From positions 9,207,535 through 9,271,534 of the forward strand of contig NC_082608.1 in NCBI RefSeq assembly GCF_030936135.1: 64,000 nucleotides of DNA, in the 5' to 3' direction. Numbering within the stretch: the stretch's first letter is position 1; each line of letters opens with the position of its first letter. Below, piece after piece: positions 11,301 to 21,942 of the stretch. The notes beneath the pieces were generated by a model. That model had not been told where the DNA came from. It worked only from the letters and a program-made list of their open reading frames with translations, and did no database searches. Origin of the DNA: Gavia stellata (taxonomy: Eukaryota; Chordata; Aves; Gaviiformes; Gaviidae). A program made the translations under genes and the position numbers.

Positions 11301-14300
11301 GGGTTTTTAATGCCCTCCTGCCATATGGAACTGAAGCAGTGCACAAGGACACAATCTGATTATATTTTTGAGAGTGCTAAATAACCAAAGCACACTGTAA
11401 GACACACCTGGAACAAATAATTGAAGAGTGATTTTTACTGTAGGTTTTCCCCTGAGATTTGACACACTATGTTTTTTCTTAAGTCTTCCATGAGAGTTAT
11501 TTTTCAATTCCTTTTCTTTACTTACTCTAACTTAGCCTCATGAGTATCCTCAAGTTTGTGTGTCATTCAGATCCAGGTTTGATACTGCTGTGATGCTGGG
11601 GTACTACATCAGTGAATATTTATAACCTACCCTGAAATGCTATTTAGAATACAGCATTACATGTGCTAGAATGTAGCATGTTACATGTGCTTTACAAAAA
11701 GAGTGTAATTATCCACACTATAAAAGTAGCAGCGGGCCTCTCTTTCAAAGAGGATGCAATGTGACATTTGAGGATTCTGATATGCCTGTATTTTTCTGAT
11801 ATCATACAACTTAGAAGGAAATGTTATATATGGAAATTGTACATGTTTCTGAATTGTTTATACTTGTATGCTCCAGCAAATGGGTATTCTGTTGTTGAGT
11901 TTTCGGAGCCTTATGGAGACTTTGCATGGAGTGAAACCAGAATGCAATCATGTGCCATGGGATAATGTTTTTATTTTTTTAACGTTGTGCATGGCCTTAC
12001 AGCCATTTTAGCGAGAATCCAAAATGCTTAAACAATGTCTTCAAGCAGAAAAGTAAATGTTATCCTTATTCTTCCATACCATGCTTGATACAAAGTCTGT
12101 CCTCCAAGCTACACGGATGTTGGTGCTATCCTGTGTTGTGATCTAAGCACTGATGTGTGAGTTCAGAAATAACATTAATCTTCAATGCATGGAAACATAC
12201 GATGCTTTAAACTTCTCAGGTGTCTGATGTGCACTATTTTAATGAGAACAGACGGTATCTTTACACTGCACATTAAGTTGTGCTAGTCTTCCGAGGCAAG
12301 TAAAGCTGTAAGAACTGTTTAACTAAAGCTTCAGAAAACAAGATAGTTTTATGCGTTTTCATAGTGACCAGCTCTAAAATGTAGATCATTCATTCAGGGC
12401 GAAACTATGTACAACACTCAGTTTCCTTCAAATATTTTATATTTCTATATTGCTATAAATTCTTTTGCTGTTAATCACACTGCATTGACTTACTCTGCCT
12501 CTGATAACCCCATTGCCAAAATTTTGTGAAGCTCTTTGTGTTTCTGTACACCCTGTGTATTGGAACAGTATAGATATTGACTGCTCTGACTACAAATTTT
12601 CTTGCTCTTTGCAGTATGCTTTAAGTGCACCCTTTAAAGAACCTCTGAAAGTTGAGGGAATGTCTTTGCGCTTATTTCATGTAGCCTCTTGAATGGAGCT
12701 GTTTATACTGTGTTCAATTGGTGCCCTACAAAAATGGTGCAAAATAATTAAATCTTGTTTTATTTGTATCATTAATTGCTGTCCAGCTTTTTTGTAGCGA
12801 CCATGATTGGTCCTACATCATTGGCCCTGGAGTTCTTGGCACTACCTAGCTGGCAGATGTCCTCATCTTTCTGACTTTGGCAATGCAACTTTGGGCTAGC
12901 ATTTTCTGGCCTCCAATTTCATTTGTAGAGGATACTCTTGGGATGATGCAAAATTTACTATGTGGTGCCTTCACATCTTCGTCTCGTGCTGATAATGCCT
13001 TTCTCGGTCATTCTGTTGTTTTTGTCCAGGTAGTTGTTTAGATTGTTGCTAATAGAGACTTCACATTATAGGATTTTTGTATTTCAGACATGATTTTTTC
13101 AGTTTTGCTAATAAACACTTAAAAATAGGCTAATTTTTATATCTAATTACTTTCTAAAGTCTTACTATTTTTTTTACAGCTGTGCTTATGCCTTTTTTAG
13201 AATGAGTTTGTGATAATTGTGTATAACTTTTCAATGTGGATGGGCAACTATTTAGAAAGTAATATGTTTGTGTCTTCAGTTTTTTGGTTTTGCTGCTTTT
13301 AAAAACAATTGAGCAGTGTTGATACAGACTGCAGAGAATCTTGACTAAAGTACTGATGCAGAACTCCTCAGGTTCTCTCTGGGTTTGTAGTTGATCTTTC
13401 AAAATTGTAAATGTGAAATATATTGACCCCTTGCTCTGAATTACAGGCATTATGACATCCTTGAACACCGTGTGCCTTCTGGGCTTGTAGCTGATTACCA
13501 GAACTTGTTGTCTCAATGTGAAGAGCTTTACAGGAAGTTTTTAAATGTGAGGAACAGCATATCAAGCAGTGATTCGGACTCAGAAGTAGAAAACGTCTCC
13601 ATGGTGGAAGGACTAAAATTGTATGAGAAAGTAGAGCACTTAAAACAAAAGCTAAAACTAATTGAGAATCCTCTGCTGAGGTACTTGTGGGTTTGTGCAA
13701 GGAGGGAGGGACATATGGAAAACTATACATGGATGTTCTTTACTGAAGAAAGAACTGGTGGCTTTATTGCTCTTGTTTCAGGTATGTGTTTGGCTACCAA
13801 AAATACAGTGGTCTCCAAGCTAAAGGACTGAGACCAACGGGTACCAAGATCACTCATGTTGTATCCTCAACCATGATGGCAGGTCTGCTGCAGTCATTGA
13901 TAAGGGACAAACTTTGCCCTGATTCTTGTGGTGAAGAACTAGAAATACAGGTACAGTAACAGCAATTGTCTGTCTGCTAATGCTTTTTTCTCCTCAAGAA
14001 ACAGTGTGGAGGAATAAGTTAATTTATCATGTGCAAGATATATTTGCACAGTGTTATTTTTTGTCAGTTCAAAAAAAGCACTGTAATTTAAACAATAGGT
14101 GCTAAGACTGGATTATACAAATTTCTTTTAATTCATTTGTGTCTGCTGAGTACTCTATACAAGCAGTTTCATTCCTGTGTGTGAAGTAATGAGATAAACC
14201 TTCTGTAATAATTCTATAATGAAACGTGGTAAGGCATAATATTTATATTTAGTTTTGAAATATCTATGTCTTTTGATGCTACTGATAATGATCTAGAGTT

Positions 14301-17300
14301 TGAAGAAAGAAATGTCATTCTGTTGCTTTAGTTCTGCGTAGGAGATACATTTATTTTAGAGCAGTTATGTTTAGTTTTAGTGAATTCAGACAGGACTTAC
14401 CACTTGAGCAGTTAAGAATAGTCTAGATTCTTTGGGCCCAAATGAAATTGCTTGCTGTATTCTGATCAAGTTCATGAATTACAGATGGCCGAAATGGAGC
14501 CACAGGGAAGGTCCTGGATTAACTTTTGAGCTATAAATCAGATTTTCTGACTTGGCAATTGAAAAATGCTCTCACTATGCTTACCCTGGAATTTGATGGG
14601 AAGCAATAAATGTGCAATTTTTCTGAACTATTTGTCAGGACAGAATCCACCAGTAATATTTGTGAAGGATATTAGCCTGACCTCTTTGGGCAAGTAAAAG
14701 GACCATGTGGGCCCCATACTTGCCACTGTAATATCTGAACTCTATTTTGGGGTGACTTGCACCAGGAGCGAAGGGTTATGTGGGTGTTCAGACCAGCTCA
14801 AATCTAGTTGCTGAGTTGTTTGTGGTTTTCATTTTCTCTACTTTCTGTCACCTATTTCTTCAGTAATTCATGGCAAGTCACATGAGGCACAATTCAGATG
14901 TTGGCCTGAAACCAAGGCCATATTGAGGTTTGCTTTTTGGTGCATATGCTCTTCAATCTGTGTCTCTGGCCTAGTTTTCTCATGGGGGAATGGGCAGGAT
15001 ACAAACATCAAAGGAATGTTTTAAGGCTGTTTTTGTCCAGAGTGCTATGATTCTTGAATTCAAAGTAGAAATTGTGTATTACAGGTGCCATTAAAAAGGG
15101 CTTCTTTTAAGTAAAAGCAGCAACATTTAATTGAAAAGCAAGCTTTAAGGGCATAGATGCATCCATTTTTATAGCATTCTTCAGGAGCTGATTATATTGC
15201 TTGTCTTTTACAGTTTCACAGTGATCCACTGGCAGCTGTAAATGCCTGTTATGAAGGAGACACAGTCATCATCTGTCCTGGTCATTATGTTGTAGATGGC
15301 GTGTTCTGCATTGCTGATTCAGTTGAACTAGAAGGTAGAAGGTTTGCTAGCGTAAAGGTCCTTAAACCAAAGTAAACTGAATGTCTTAAACTAGCTCTGC
15401 ATAAGGATTTACTTTTTGCAGAATTTGGCAGGAGCATTTGCTTTTTTCCTTAAAGTGTTCTTATTTCTGCTTGTAGAGCCATGTCTAATGAAGGATGGAG
15501 TAAGCTGTTTCATTAGCCATTGTTACTTCTGCCAATAAACTGCAAATTTTGCTGATTTAATAGCAAATTCATCATTTCCTCCTAACTATTTGTCTGGATA
15601 AATCCTCATTACATAGATAATAGAGAGGATTCAACAGAAATATGAGGGACTTGGTTTTTTTTTTCATCTAGGAAGCAAAAAAGTAATTCTGAGAGGCTTC
15701 AGTTTTTAGAGCCAGTAACTTAAGAGTACTTGAGAGATGTCCTTGTTCTTCTTTGCATGTCTTAACCTACTTCAGAGGTATCTTCTGAGACTCACTGCCA
15801 GTACAGCACTGGTGAATACAGAGGGAAAGAGCCAAGTGCTCTTAGAACTTAGTGTATGGCACTTACTGCATGTCGGCGATGTATGTGGGGGCTACCAATG
15901 TGAATCAGCATTATGTGAAGCGCATGGGTAGAGGAGGGAGCTGTTGATTTAACGTGTATTTATTCTGTAGAAACAGACACAGCATATGTGATCCCATTTT
16001 TCTTGCAAAATATTTGAAATAATTCTGCTTTGTCTAGGATATATTGTTATCTCTTCCTCACAAGTCTTCATTTCTCAGTGTAATTCTTATGCTTTAGGCG
16101 TGCACTCTGTTGCAGTGTAATCATCTGTATATCACTGGGGTTTGTGCAGCTGTTCAGATACTTACTTAGCTGCATTTTTATCTTGTTAAAACTTCCTAAT
16201 GGGAAGAAGGCTGGGAGTTTAATTTCCTGTTGTACTGGACTTTATTTTTCTTACCCTTCTTGTTTTGAGTGTCATTTTCTTTCTCACCCTTCTCTTGTGT
16301 ATGTTTGATTTATATAGATATGCATGCTGATAGACAATGCACCTGCAGGATAAAGGACCACAATCAAGTGCTTTATTTATCTGCAAGAATGACATTGTTC
16401 TAAAATTGTGTGTGGTGGTATTTATTGCTTTACTAGCTTTGAGGAAACAGTGATACAAATGGTGCAATAGCACACCTATTAAAGGATGACTTGCTGTATT
16501 TCAAGGAGCAAGGCATATAAAAATGTATCTTCAGTACAAACCACTCTCTGAATAATGAGTACGTGTCAGGGTATTTAATTTTCTTCTATTGACTCCTGTT
16601 AGCGAAGTTTTCAGTGTCATCGTAGCAGCCAAAAACTTTTGAAGTAGGAGCGTCAAGAAAAATTTTGCTGGCACTAATGTGAGCAGCTGGCCGTTTTGGT
16701 GGCTTCCGTGGGATGAAGGGGTGACCCATCAAAGATATAATGTCACTGTGCTTAGTAGAGCTTTTATTTTTTTCCAGCCGCTGTGCCAGTCAGTACTAAG
16801 GTTGAAAGTATAAGGATTAGTAAGTTGGGAATAAATAAAAATTTACAAGAACTAAATAAGGTTAAAGCAGTAGCAGCTGCAGGAAATCGTGGTAAGGATA
16901 ACTTTAACACTTTACAAAAATGTGTAGTAAAGGCACCTAAGAACTTCCCTTCTCCTTGTACAGTAGCTGTTCAAGCTGGATGGGAGCCTGTAGCATCAGC
17001 CCATCTAAAAATCTGTGATCAGTGTTACTGGATGCCAATTGCCTTTAGCTCCTGTGGAGTCACTTAGCTTACAGGCAGGGTATGCAGCCGTGACCACGTT
17101 GTGTATTGAACACCACTTGATAGCAGGTGACTCTTTCCTTCTCTGTTCTTTGTCTTGTCACCGGCTTCCTTCTTACTACTAGAGCTGCTGCTTCAGAGGT
17201 GAAGTGTAAAGCAAGCTAAAACCATGGTTAGAAAAACTACAGGTAGTCTGTGGGACAATTATTCCTAAAATTCTTGCCTTGGATAACAACCTCTTTCTGT

Positions 17301-20300
17301 AATGGTGTGAAGTTAAACTAGATCAGCCACTTGCTGTCCCATCGTGCTCTCTTTTTGTGTACTGGAAGTAAATTGCCCCATGCCACCTCCTCTCCAGGGG
17401 TGGCTATAAATCAGTAGCAGTGGGAAAGGATTTCTATATAGTATAGTGTGTTGAAGTATCAATCACTTAACTTTGCATTAAATCTGCTGTCTTTAAAAAT
17501 TTCTGCCAACTCTTGTTCAAAGATTTTTTTTTTCCTTTTTAACCTTTCTACTTGCACTTTATAGTATTTATTTATGTACTTGGTTAAAAGGTTGCTTTTA
17601 AAAATCTTGCTCAGGCACTTATCTGAGTTTGTGTGTGCTTTCAGAAAACGATAGGACTCATGCTGCTTTAATAGACGTTGCATTATTGCTTTCGTTATCA
17701 TGATTCTTGTCAGTGACAACCAATAAAAGCTTTACATGCTCATAAATTTCCCTGTAAGTGGTCGAATGCTGACAACTGTGGATGGCTTAGTAAATCAATG
17801 TTGGCATATACTTGTGAAAGTTTTAATCTGAATTAATCTGGAAGCCCATGTAACACAGGAACATTAAAATTTGACCCAAGTTTCATCTAAATAGGGAAGT
17901 TGAGTGAAGCTTACTAACAACATGAAGTGCTTTGCACTTGCTTCCTTGTATTGTGGTGGTGACTGCTTTTTCCTTCCTCTTTGGAACCTCTGCCTGCTCT
18001 AGTGAAATTCTGTACTTTGAAAGCAGACTGCAGGTGCCTCTGTGTCCTTGGTTACTGCATCTCCGTGCTCTGTTGTAACTTTTGGGAGTGAGAACTTTGG
18101 CCTTGGCAAATGTGAGCTCAGTTACCCTTTTGTTCAACTGTCTAAAATAACTTTCCATTTTGTTGTGTGTCATTCAAGTAAGGTAACTTTTGAGTTTGGT
18201 TTTGAGTGCCTGTACCTTTGTACAGAGGGGATGTAAGGTGTAGCCTGGCCACTGAGTGGAAAATCCTATTCAAGATATTAGACCTCGAGTTTTAAACCTC
18301 CATATTTAATTTAAATGTCTGTTATGTACTGACCACCTGACTGTTACCAGTTATTGATGAAACTTGCATCTTTCACCTCTGCTTTAAGGCTATGGCCTGC
18401 CAGATGATATTGTGATAGAAAAACAAGGGAAAGGAGACAACTTTGTTGACTGTGCAGGAGCCGATATAAGGATCTCCAGTTTGAAGTTAGTGCAACATGA
18501 TGCTGTGGAGGGTATTTTAAGTAAGTATGAAAGCATCTTGACCTTTTTGTGACTCTTTCATAATTTACTGTTAGAATTAAAGCTGGGACCCAGTGTTAGA
18601 GTTTACTAGTTTTAACAAAATGTTGTAGAGAGGAGGCCTACAGGTATAAATATGAAGGCTTCCCCCTTTTTTTTTACTTGCTTATAATGTGGACATCAAA
18701 CTAACTTCTACTCCTTGTACTTTCAAGCTATTGTAGCTCTTGTATATTATTCTTATACTTGGGTAAGATCATTTGACTTGATCATTTTTCTGCTGTTAAG
18801 GCAACCTGACTCTGATTGCTGCACAGCCTGTGTCAGGCTACCTGGAAAAGGAAATAATTCCTCTTTCCACAAAAGAACCCCCATGGCAATATTCAGTTGT
18901 AGTTGAACCCAGCCAGCTCTCCACTGAGAAATGGCATGGGCTGTAGAAGTAGTGCAGAACTTTGCTTACAGCACGTTCAAATTGAGGCTCAAATAATCCT
19001 AAGTTGTATCCAACGAGTTTATTGGCCATGGCCTTCTGTCTTTGCAGAAGGGGCTAATTAATACTTTGCCTCAACAGACATCTGGTTTTGAACATGTTAA
19101 AATGCTTATTAACACCTGTATATATGTATTTAATATCTTATTAATTCAAAAGTCTCTTAGGAATGCAATGAAAAGAATAGTTGCTGTCACTTTCAAAAAA
19201 AAAAAAGCCAAAAAACCTCTAAGACAAATCTTTGCCTAGTGCTCCTTTGCAGCAGTGTTCCTGCTTGTACTAGAAAAATAGCACGAGTTCAAACCATGCA
19301 TGAACAAATCAGTAAAATTAACCTGAAGTGGATAAAATTAAAATAGTAATTTTATCACACTGCAAAAATGCTACAAGTCCATCTGTCTGTAGGAGGGGTT
19401 TGCCTTTGCATAACTGGTTCATTTAACAATATTTGTTTTCCGTGTACGTAGATGTCCATCATGGGAAAACCACCCTGGAGAATTGTGTGTTACAATGTGA
19501 AACTACAGGCATAACAATACGAACATCAGCTGAGCTACTAATGAAGAACTCAGATCTGTATGGTGCCAAGGTAAGGTTTCTGCTTGGAAATAATACAGTC
19601 AGTAACAGGGTGACTTCTGTCGCTCTTGAGAGAACGTTTACAAATTCATTTTGGACAGCTGCATGTTACTGAGTTTAAGAAATTGGTCCCAGGGGTCTTG
19701 TAGCCTCCAGTAGTATCCAGTGAAGTGTCTCATGGTGATTTGTGTGTGTCGATATGAAAATGATGTAGTAACAGGGAACATCTGTGAAATAATTGTTATT
19801 GCATTGCTGGACTGATTCATGTTCTGCAATACTTTTAAAGAGATTTTCTGTTTTCTCTGCCCATAAATAATTTTCTTATTAAACCTTGCATTTGTTCTGC
19901 AAATGAAATGCCCTTTTTGGACACCTTGTGCATTGATTCTTACAGAAAGATGATAAACACAGAACTGAACTCTGATTAGGACATGTTGAAGAATATTGGG
20001 GCTTTGAGTGCTGAGGTGGATGACTAAAGAACAAGGAAGTAATGCAAGGCTGTGCAGTTACTCTTTACCAGAGCTTTTATGGACTGGCAGCAATAATATT
20101 ATCCATGGGGCCTCAACCTTGGATATTGCTGCTTAAGTTGGCTAACAAAGCCATGGAGCTGGAGTGTAAACACAATTTTGCATTGTGCAAACTGGCAGAT
20201 GAACACAAAGATCTGCAATGGAGTTGTCAAGATAAATTGGAAATGTGCCCGAACTATTTGTGAACTGCCATCAATTTTATCTTGTAGGGTGCTGGTGTGG

Positions 20301-21942
20301 AAATATATCCAGGTAGTACATGCACGCTGTTAGACAACGGCATACACCACTGCAAGGAGGGAATACTTATAAAGGTCAGTTCAAGGCAGAATGTACTTGT
20401 TTTTCAAAAGCTTATAGCTGCTAGAATTAATGCAAATAATTTGCATTTAGATTGGCTTATAACCTTGCTGCCTTATGTTAGAACTCTTACATGTCACATA
20501 TGATGATGATGGTACTTGTTTGCCTTGGGTTGGTCCACCAAAGCAGTATACTTGTTTTCTTATCTGCCAGAAAGAAAATGCCTTTTGCGATGTCACTTGC
20601 ATAGGCAAATAATAAAATTCTAGCCAATACATAGAACTGATTCTACCTAAAACTGGAATATTTTGCATCCCTTTAGCTGGAGATAATATGTTGGATTTCC
20701 ATTTCTTTGCTGTAGAACTTTTTAGATGAACATTATGACATCCCCAAGATAACCATGGTCAATAATATGATCCATAATAACGAAGGATATGGTGTGGTCC
20801 TGGTTAGACCAACAATGCCCTGTGATGTAAAGGATGCTTCAGCAGAGAGAACAAAAGGTATTTTCCTCTTCCTATAAGAAATTTCTAAAACTAGTAAATG
20901 TAGTATACCCAGGTTTTTGGATTGCATAATTCACAATCAAGTCTCTTAAATTTTCTAATGTCTAGTTTGATTTAACTGAAATAAATCTTCATAACTCTCA
21001 GAACACTGGAATTTCCGAACGGATGAACTTACTGCAGAGAAGTAGTGAAATAGTGTGAATGTCTGTGCTTCATGGTGTGTGTGCACTTTCACTGTAAAGT
21101 CCTTACATATCTGATCTGTGCTCCCTACTAAACAGAGTTGTATGACTGATGGCCTCTTTGGGTCATACAGAAACAGGAGTGTGACCAGCAAGAAAGCAGA
21201 TATGGCTTTTCTTACAGCTCTTCTAGTTCATGATAATTCTTTGCTCATTTTTTTTCATGCATTACAGCTGAGACATGCTCCCAGTACAGCATTTTTTCTG
21301 TGCAGTAAATAAAATGTGACAACTGTATTTCTCATATTATGTCTTATTCAAGAACTGTCACTAAGTGCAATGTGTAAACCCACTGTAATTTTCTCTGCTA
21401 TCACTATCGCTTGGCAACTTGAAGTCAGCTCAAGAAGAAACCTTTTCCTTAAGCATCTTACACTGTATTTGGAATATGTGGCTGTTGCTAAGTAGTTATC
21501 CAAAAAGTGCGTCGGATGTGGTGAAAATGTTAAGCCTGAAGAAAATTTAATTCCAGGACTTAAATGATTTGGCTGTTTTGCGTGACACTTGATGATATTC
21601 TTATTGTTTCCTGACTTAGGGAATACACAGCCTACCCGGTCAGGTGATGGGACAGCCTGTGTAGAGGACTTCCTTCAAGAAGAACTACCTGAATGTGTAA
21701 CTGATGAGTTGGAGCTTTATGAGCAAGCTGATATTTCTGAACAAACTGAAGGCAATTATGAAATTGCAAATGAACTTGGGGCTACTTCTGCAAAGAAGAG
21801 CCAGATGCACAAGAAAAGACTGAGTGAACTGGGAATCACAGAAGCTGATGACAACTTAATGTCACAGGAAATGTTTGTTTCTATTGTGGGCAATCAGTTC
21901 AAATGGAATGGGAAAGGAAGTTTTGGTACCTTTCTTTTCTGA
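5230..21942 (+). CDS. SHCBP1: SHC SH2-domain-binding protein 1, full coding region (13 coding exons)
   Basis: Coding segments: 5230-5362, 7611-7781, 8361-8476, 9459-9667, 10751-10843, 13447-13680, 13782-13950, 15214-15334, 18389-18520, 19452-19570, 20288-20374, 20716-20857 and 21620-21942. They total 2049 nt, or 682 residues plus stop, close to the usual vertebrate length of about 670. All introns are GT-AG and every phase joins. The start is fixed by ACC-type context (A at -3, G at +4) and an in-frame TGA at 5188-5190. SHCBP1 binds the SHC1 SH2 domain and centralspindlin and acts at the midbody in late cytokinesis; the Drosophila relative is Nessun dorma. Visible parts are an acidic patch near residues 220-230, a charged helical segment near 295-315, a right-handed beta-helix (PbH1 repeats) over roughly 415-560, and a highly conserved C-terminus ending GNQFKWNGKGSFGTFLF. 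No frameshift or internal stop is seen. Confidence 0.97.
5363..7610 (+). other. SHCBP1: SHCBP1 intron 1
   Basis: 2248-nt phase-1 intron. Its first 500 bases are CpG island; the rest is AT-rich with no repeat recognised. An AATAAA at 5877-5882 lies just where the island ends and could act as a premature polyadenylation signal, but no downstream element clearly supports this. Confidence 0.8.
7611..7781 (+). CDS. SHCBP1: SHCBP1 coding exon 2
   Basis: Residues 45-101, phases 1 and 1. The acceptor is CTCTCCCCAG and the donor TTGG|GTAAGT-like (G|GTAAGT). It begins with an acidic stretch (LLQEDDDS) and contains the conserved aromatic segment FFPDIFHTDHLLFYERFK that marks the start of the folded N-terminal region in vertebrate SHCBP1. 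Confidence 0.95.
8361..8476 (+). CDS. SHCBP1: SHCBP1 coding exon 3
   Basis: Residues 102-140, phase 1 in, phase 0 out. The acceptor is TTCTTTTTAG and the donor GAG|GTAAAT. It encodes the segment beginning DCKASEVKEF and including EPSGWQAVWRTNVFQVLVE, a clear SHCBP1 match. Confidence 0.95.
9459..9667 (+). CDS. SHCBP1: SHCBP1 coding exon 4
   Basis: Residues 141-209 plus two bases of codon 210. The acceptor is TTCTGACAG and the donor TCAG|GTAGGA. It encodes VVDVDYSALKAVVQLSKPF onward, with a Leu/Glu-rich helical stretch (ECMQELLELKERQIPLQEL). Confidence 0.95.
9668..10750 (+). other. SHCBP1: SHCBP1 intron 4
   Basis: 1083-nt intron. It contains a strongly pyrimidine-biased tract at about 9930-10160. 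No repeat or nested gene is seen. Neighbouring introns 2 (7782-8360) and 3 (8477-9458) hold nothing recognisable either. Confidence 0.7.
10751..10843 (+). CDS. SHCBP1: SHCBP1 coding exon 5
   Basis: Residues 210-240 plus two bases of codon 241. The acceptor is CTTCAAAAG, a weak polypyrimidine tract, and the donor is CT|GTAAGTG. It encodes the acidic patch DEEEEDDFDYF followed by VRCVEPRLRL. The small size and both phases (2 and 2) fit the neighbouring exons. Confidence 0.94.
10844..13446 (+). other. SHCBP1: SHCBP1 intron 5
   Basis: 2603-nt AT-rich intron with no recognisable repeat, exon or RNA gene. Minus-strand open frames near 11.05-11.51 kb and 13.15-13.52 kb show no protein-like features; the latter overlaps exon 6 on the opposite strand. 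Confidence 0.7.
13447..13680 (+). CDS. SHCBP1: SHCBP1 coding exon 6
   Basis: Residues 241-318 plus two bases of codon 319. The acceptor is GAATTACAG. It encodes HYDILEHRVPSGLVADYQNL, a serine/acidic cluster (SISSSDSDSEVE) that resembles a CK2-type site, and a charged helical segment (KLYEKVEHLKQKLKLIENP). The donor GAG|GTACTTGTGG is a poor match to consensus beyond GTA. The following intron is only 101 nt. Confidence 0.93.
13681..13781 (+). other. SHCBP1: SHCBP1 intron 6, 101 nt
   Basis: The shortest intron of the gene, with a weak donor (GTACTT) and an acceptor TCTTGTTTCAG directly followed by GTATGT. Its length is not a multiple of three. Retention keeps a frame open through it but shifts exon 7 into a frame ending in TGA at 13829-13831. 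Confidence 0.88.
13782..13950 (+). CDS. SHCBP1: SHCBP1 coding exon 7
   Basis: Residues 319-375, ending in phase 0 at CAG|GTACAG. It encodes RYVFGYQKYSGLQAKGLRPT and the strongly conserved THVVSSTMMAGLLQSLIRDK. The frame joins exon 6 only if the 101-nt intron is removed, which supports the chosen boundaries. Confidence 0.95.
13951..15213 (+). other. SHCBP1: SHCBP1 intron 7
   Basis: 1263-nt phase-0 intron with a good acceptor (TTGTCTTTTACAG). No repeat, nested gene or unusual motif is seen. Confidence 0.7.
15214..15334 (+). CDS. SHCBP1: SHCBP1 coding exon 8
   Basis: Residues 376-415 plus one base of codon 416. The donor is GAAG|GTAGAA. It encodes FHSDPLAAVNACYEGDTVII and CPGHYVVDGVFCIADSVELE, the entry into the beta-helix with the typical 'interval that sets up a periodic effusion' pattern of PbH1 proteins. 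Confidence 0.96.
15335..18388 (+). other. SHCBP1: SHCBP1 intron 8, containing a candidate cassette exon
   Basis: 3054 nt, the longest intron. It holds a 95-codon open frame at 16783-17067 immediately after a good acceptor, described separately. A minus-strand frame of 86 codons at 17459-17719 is Lys-rich and AT-driven, with no recognised similarity. No known repeat is recognised. Confidence 0.6.
16778..16891 (+). CDS. Candidate in-frame cassette exon in SHCBP1 intron 8
   Basis: A segment of 114 nt lies between acceptor TTTTATTTTTTTCCAG and donor CGTG|GTAAGG. It starts and ends in phase 1, exactly the phase of the exon 8/9 junction, and is open throughout. Inclusion would insert 38 residues (starting AAVPVSTKVESIRISKLGIN, Lys/Asn/Ala-rich) after residue 415, at the start of the beta-helix. 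Known vertebrate SHCBP1 runs directly from the exon 8 to the exon 9 sequence here, so this would be a lineage-specific or rare isoform. If the donor is not used, the frame runs on to a stop at 17065-17067, giving an alternative C-terminus. Chance agreement remains possible. Confidence 0.25.
18389..18520 (+). CDS. SHCBP1: SHCBP1 coding exon 9
   Basis: Residues 416-459 plus one base of codon 460. The acceptor is CTGCTTTAAG and the donor TTTTAA|GTAAGT, with a non-G last exon base offset by a perfect GTAAGT. It encodes GYGLPDDIVIEKQGKGDNFV and the first PbH1-like turns (GADIRISSLKLVQHDAVEGI). Confidence 0.96.
19452..19570 (+). CDS. SHCBP1: SHCBP1 coding exon 10
   Basis: Residues 460-499; the acceptor is TGTACGTAG and the donor AAG|GTAAGG. 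It encodes beta-helix turns with the repeated pattern small-residue/Asn-hydrophobic (GKTTLENCVLQCETTGITIR then AELLMKNSDLYGAK). The end is phase 0. Confidence 0.96.
20288..20374 (+). CDS. SHCBP1: SHCBP1 coding exon 11
   Basis: Residues 500-528, exactly 29 codons, phases 0 and 0. The acceptor is ATCTTGTAG and the donor AAG|GTCAGT. It encodes GAGVEIYPGSTCTLLDNGIH and HCKEGILIK, one PbH1 turn. A symmetric exon, so skipping would keep the frame and remove one helix turn. Confidence 0.96.
20716..20857 (+). CDS. SHCBP1: SHCBP1 coding exon 12
   Basis: Residues 529-575 plus one base of codon 576. The acceptor is TTTGCTGTAG and the donor AAAAG|GTATTT. It encodes NFLDEHYDIPKITMVNNMIH and NNEGYGVVLVRPT, the last clear beta-helix turns, then a variable polar linker. 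Confidence 0.96.
21620..21942 (+). CDS. SHCBP1: SHCBP1 coding exon 13, C-terminus and stop
   Basis: Residues 576-682 and TGA at 21940-21942. The acceptor is TTTCCTGACTTAG. The first 65 residues are an acidic, variable linker. The last 40 or so are nearly invariant in vertebrates (KKRLSELGITEADDNLMSQE, then GNQFKWNGKGSFGTFLF). Confidence 0.97.

Noticed and set aside
13472..13831. Unspliced 119-codon frame through intron 6
   Set aside because: The annotated junction 13680/13782 restores the conserved SHCBP1 sequence; the read-through frame loses it. It is kept only as a possible retained-intron product.
17459..17719. 86-codon Lys-rich minus-strand frame in intron 8
   Set aside because: AT-rich composition explains the Lys/Asn/Ile content. 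I see no domain or splice support.
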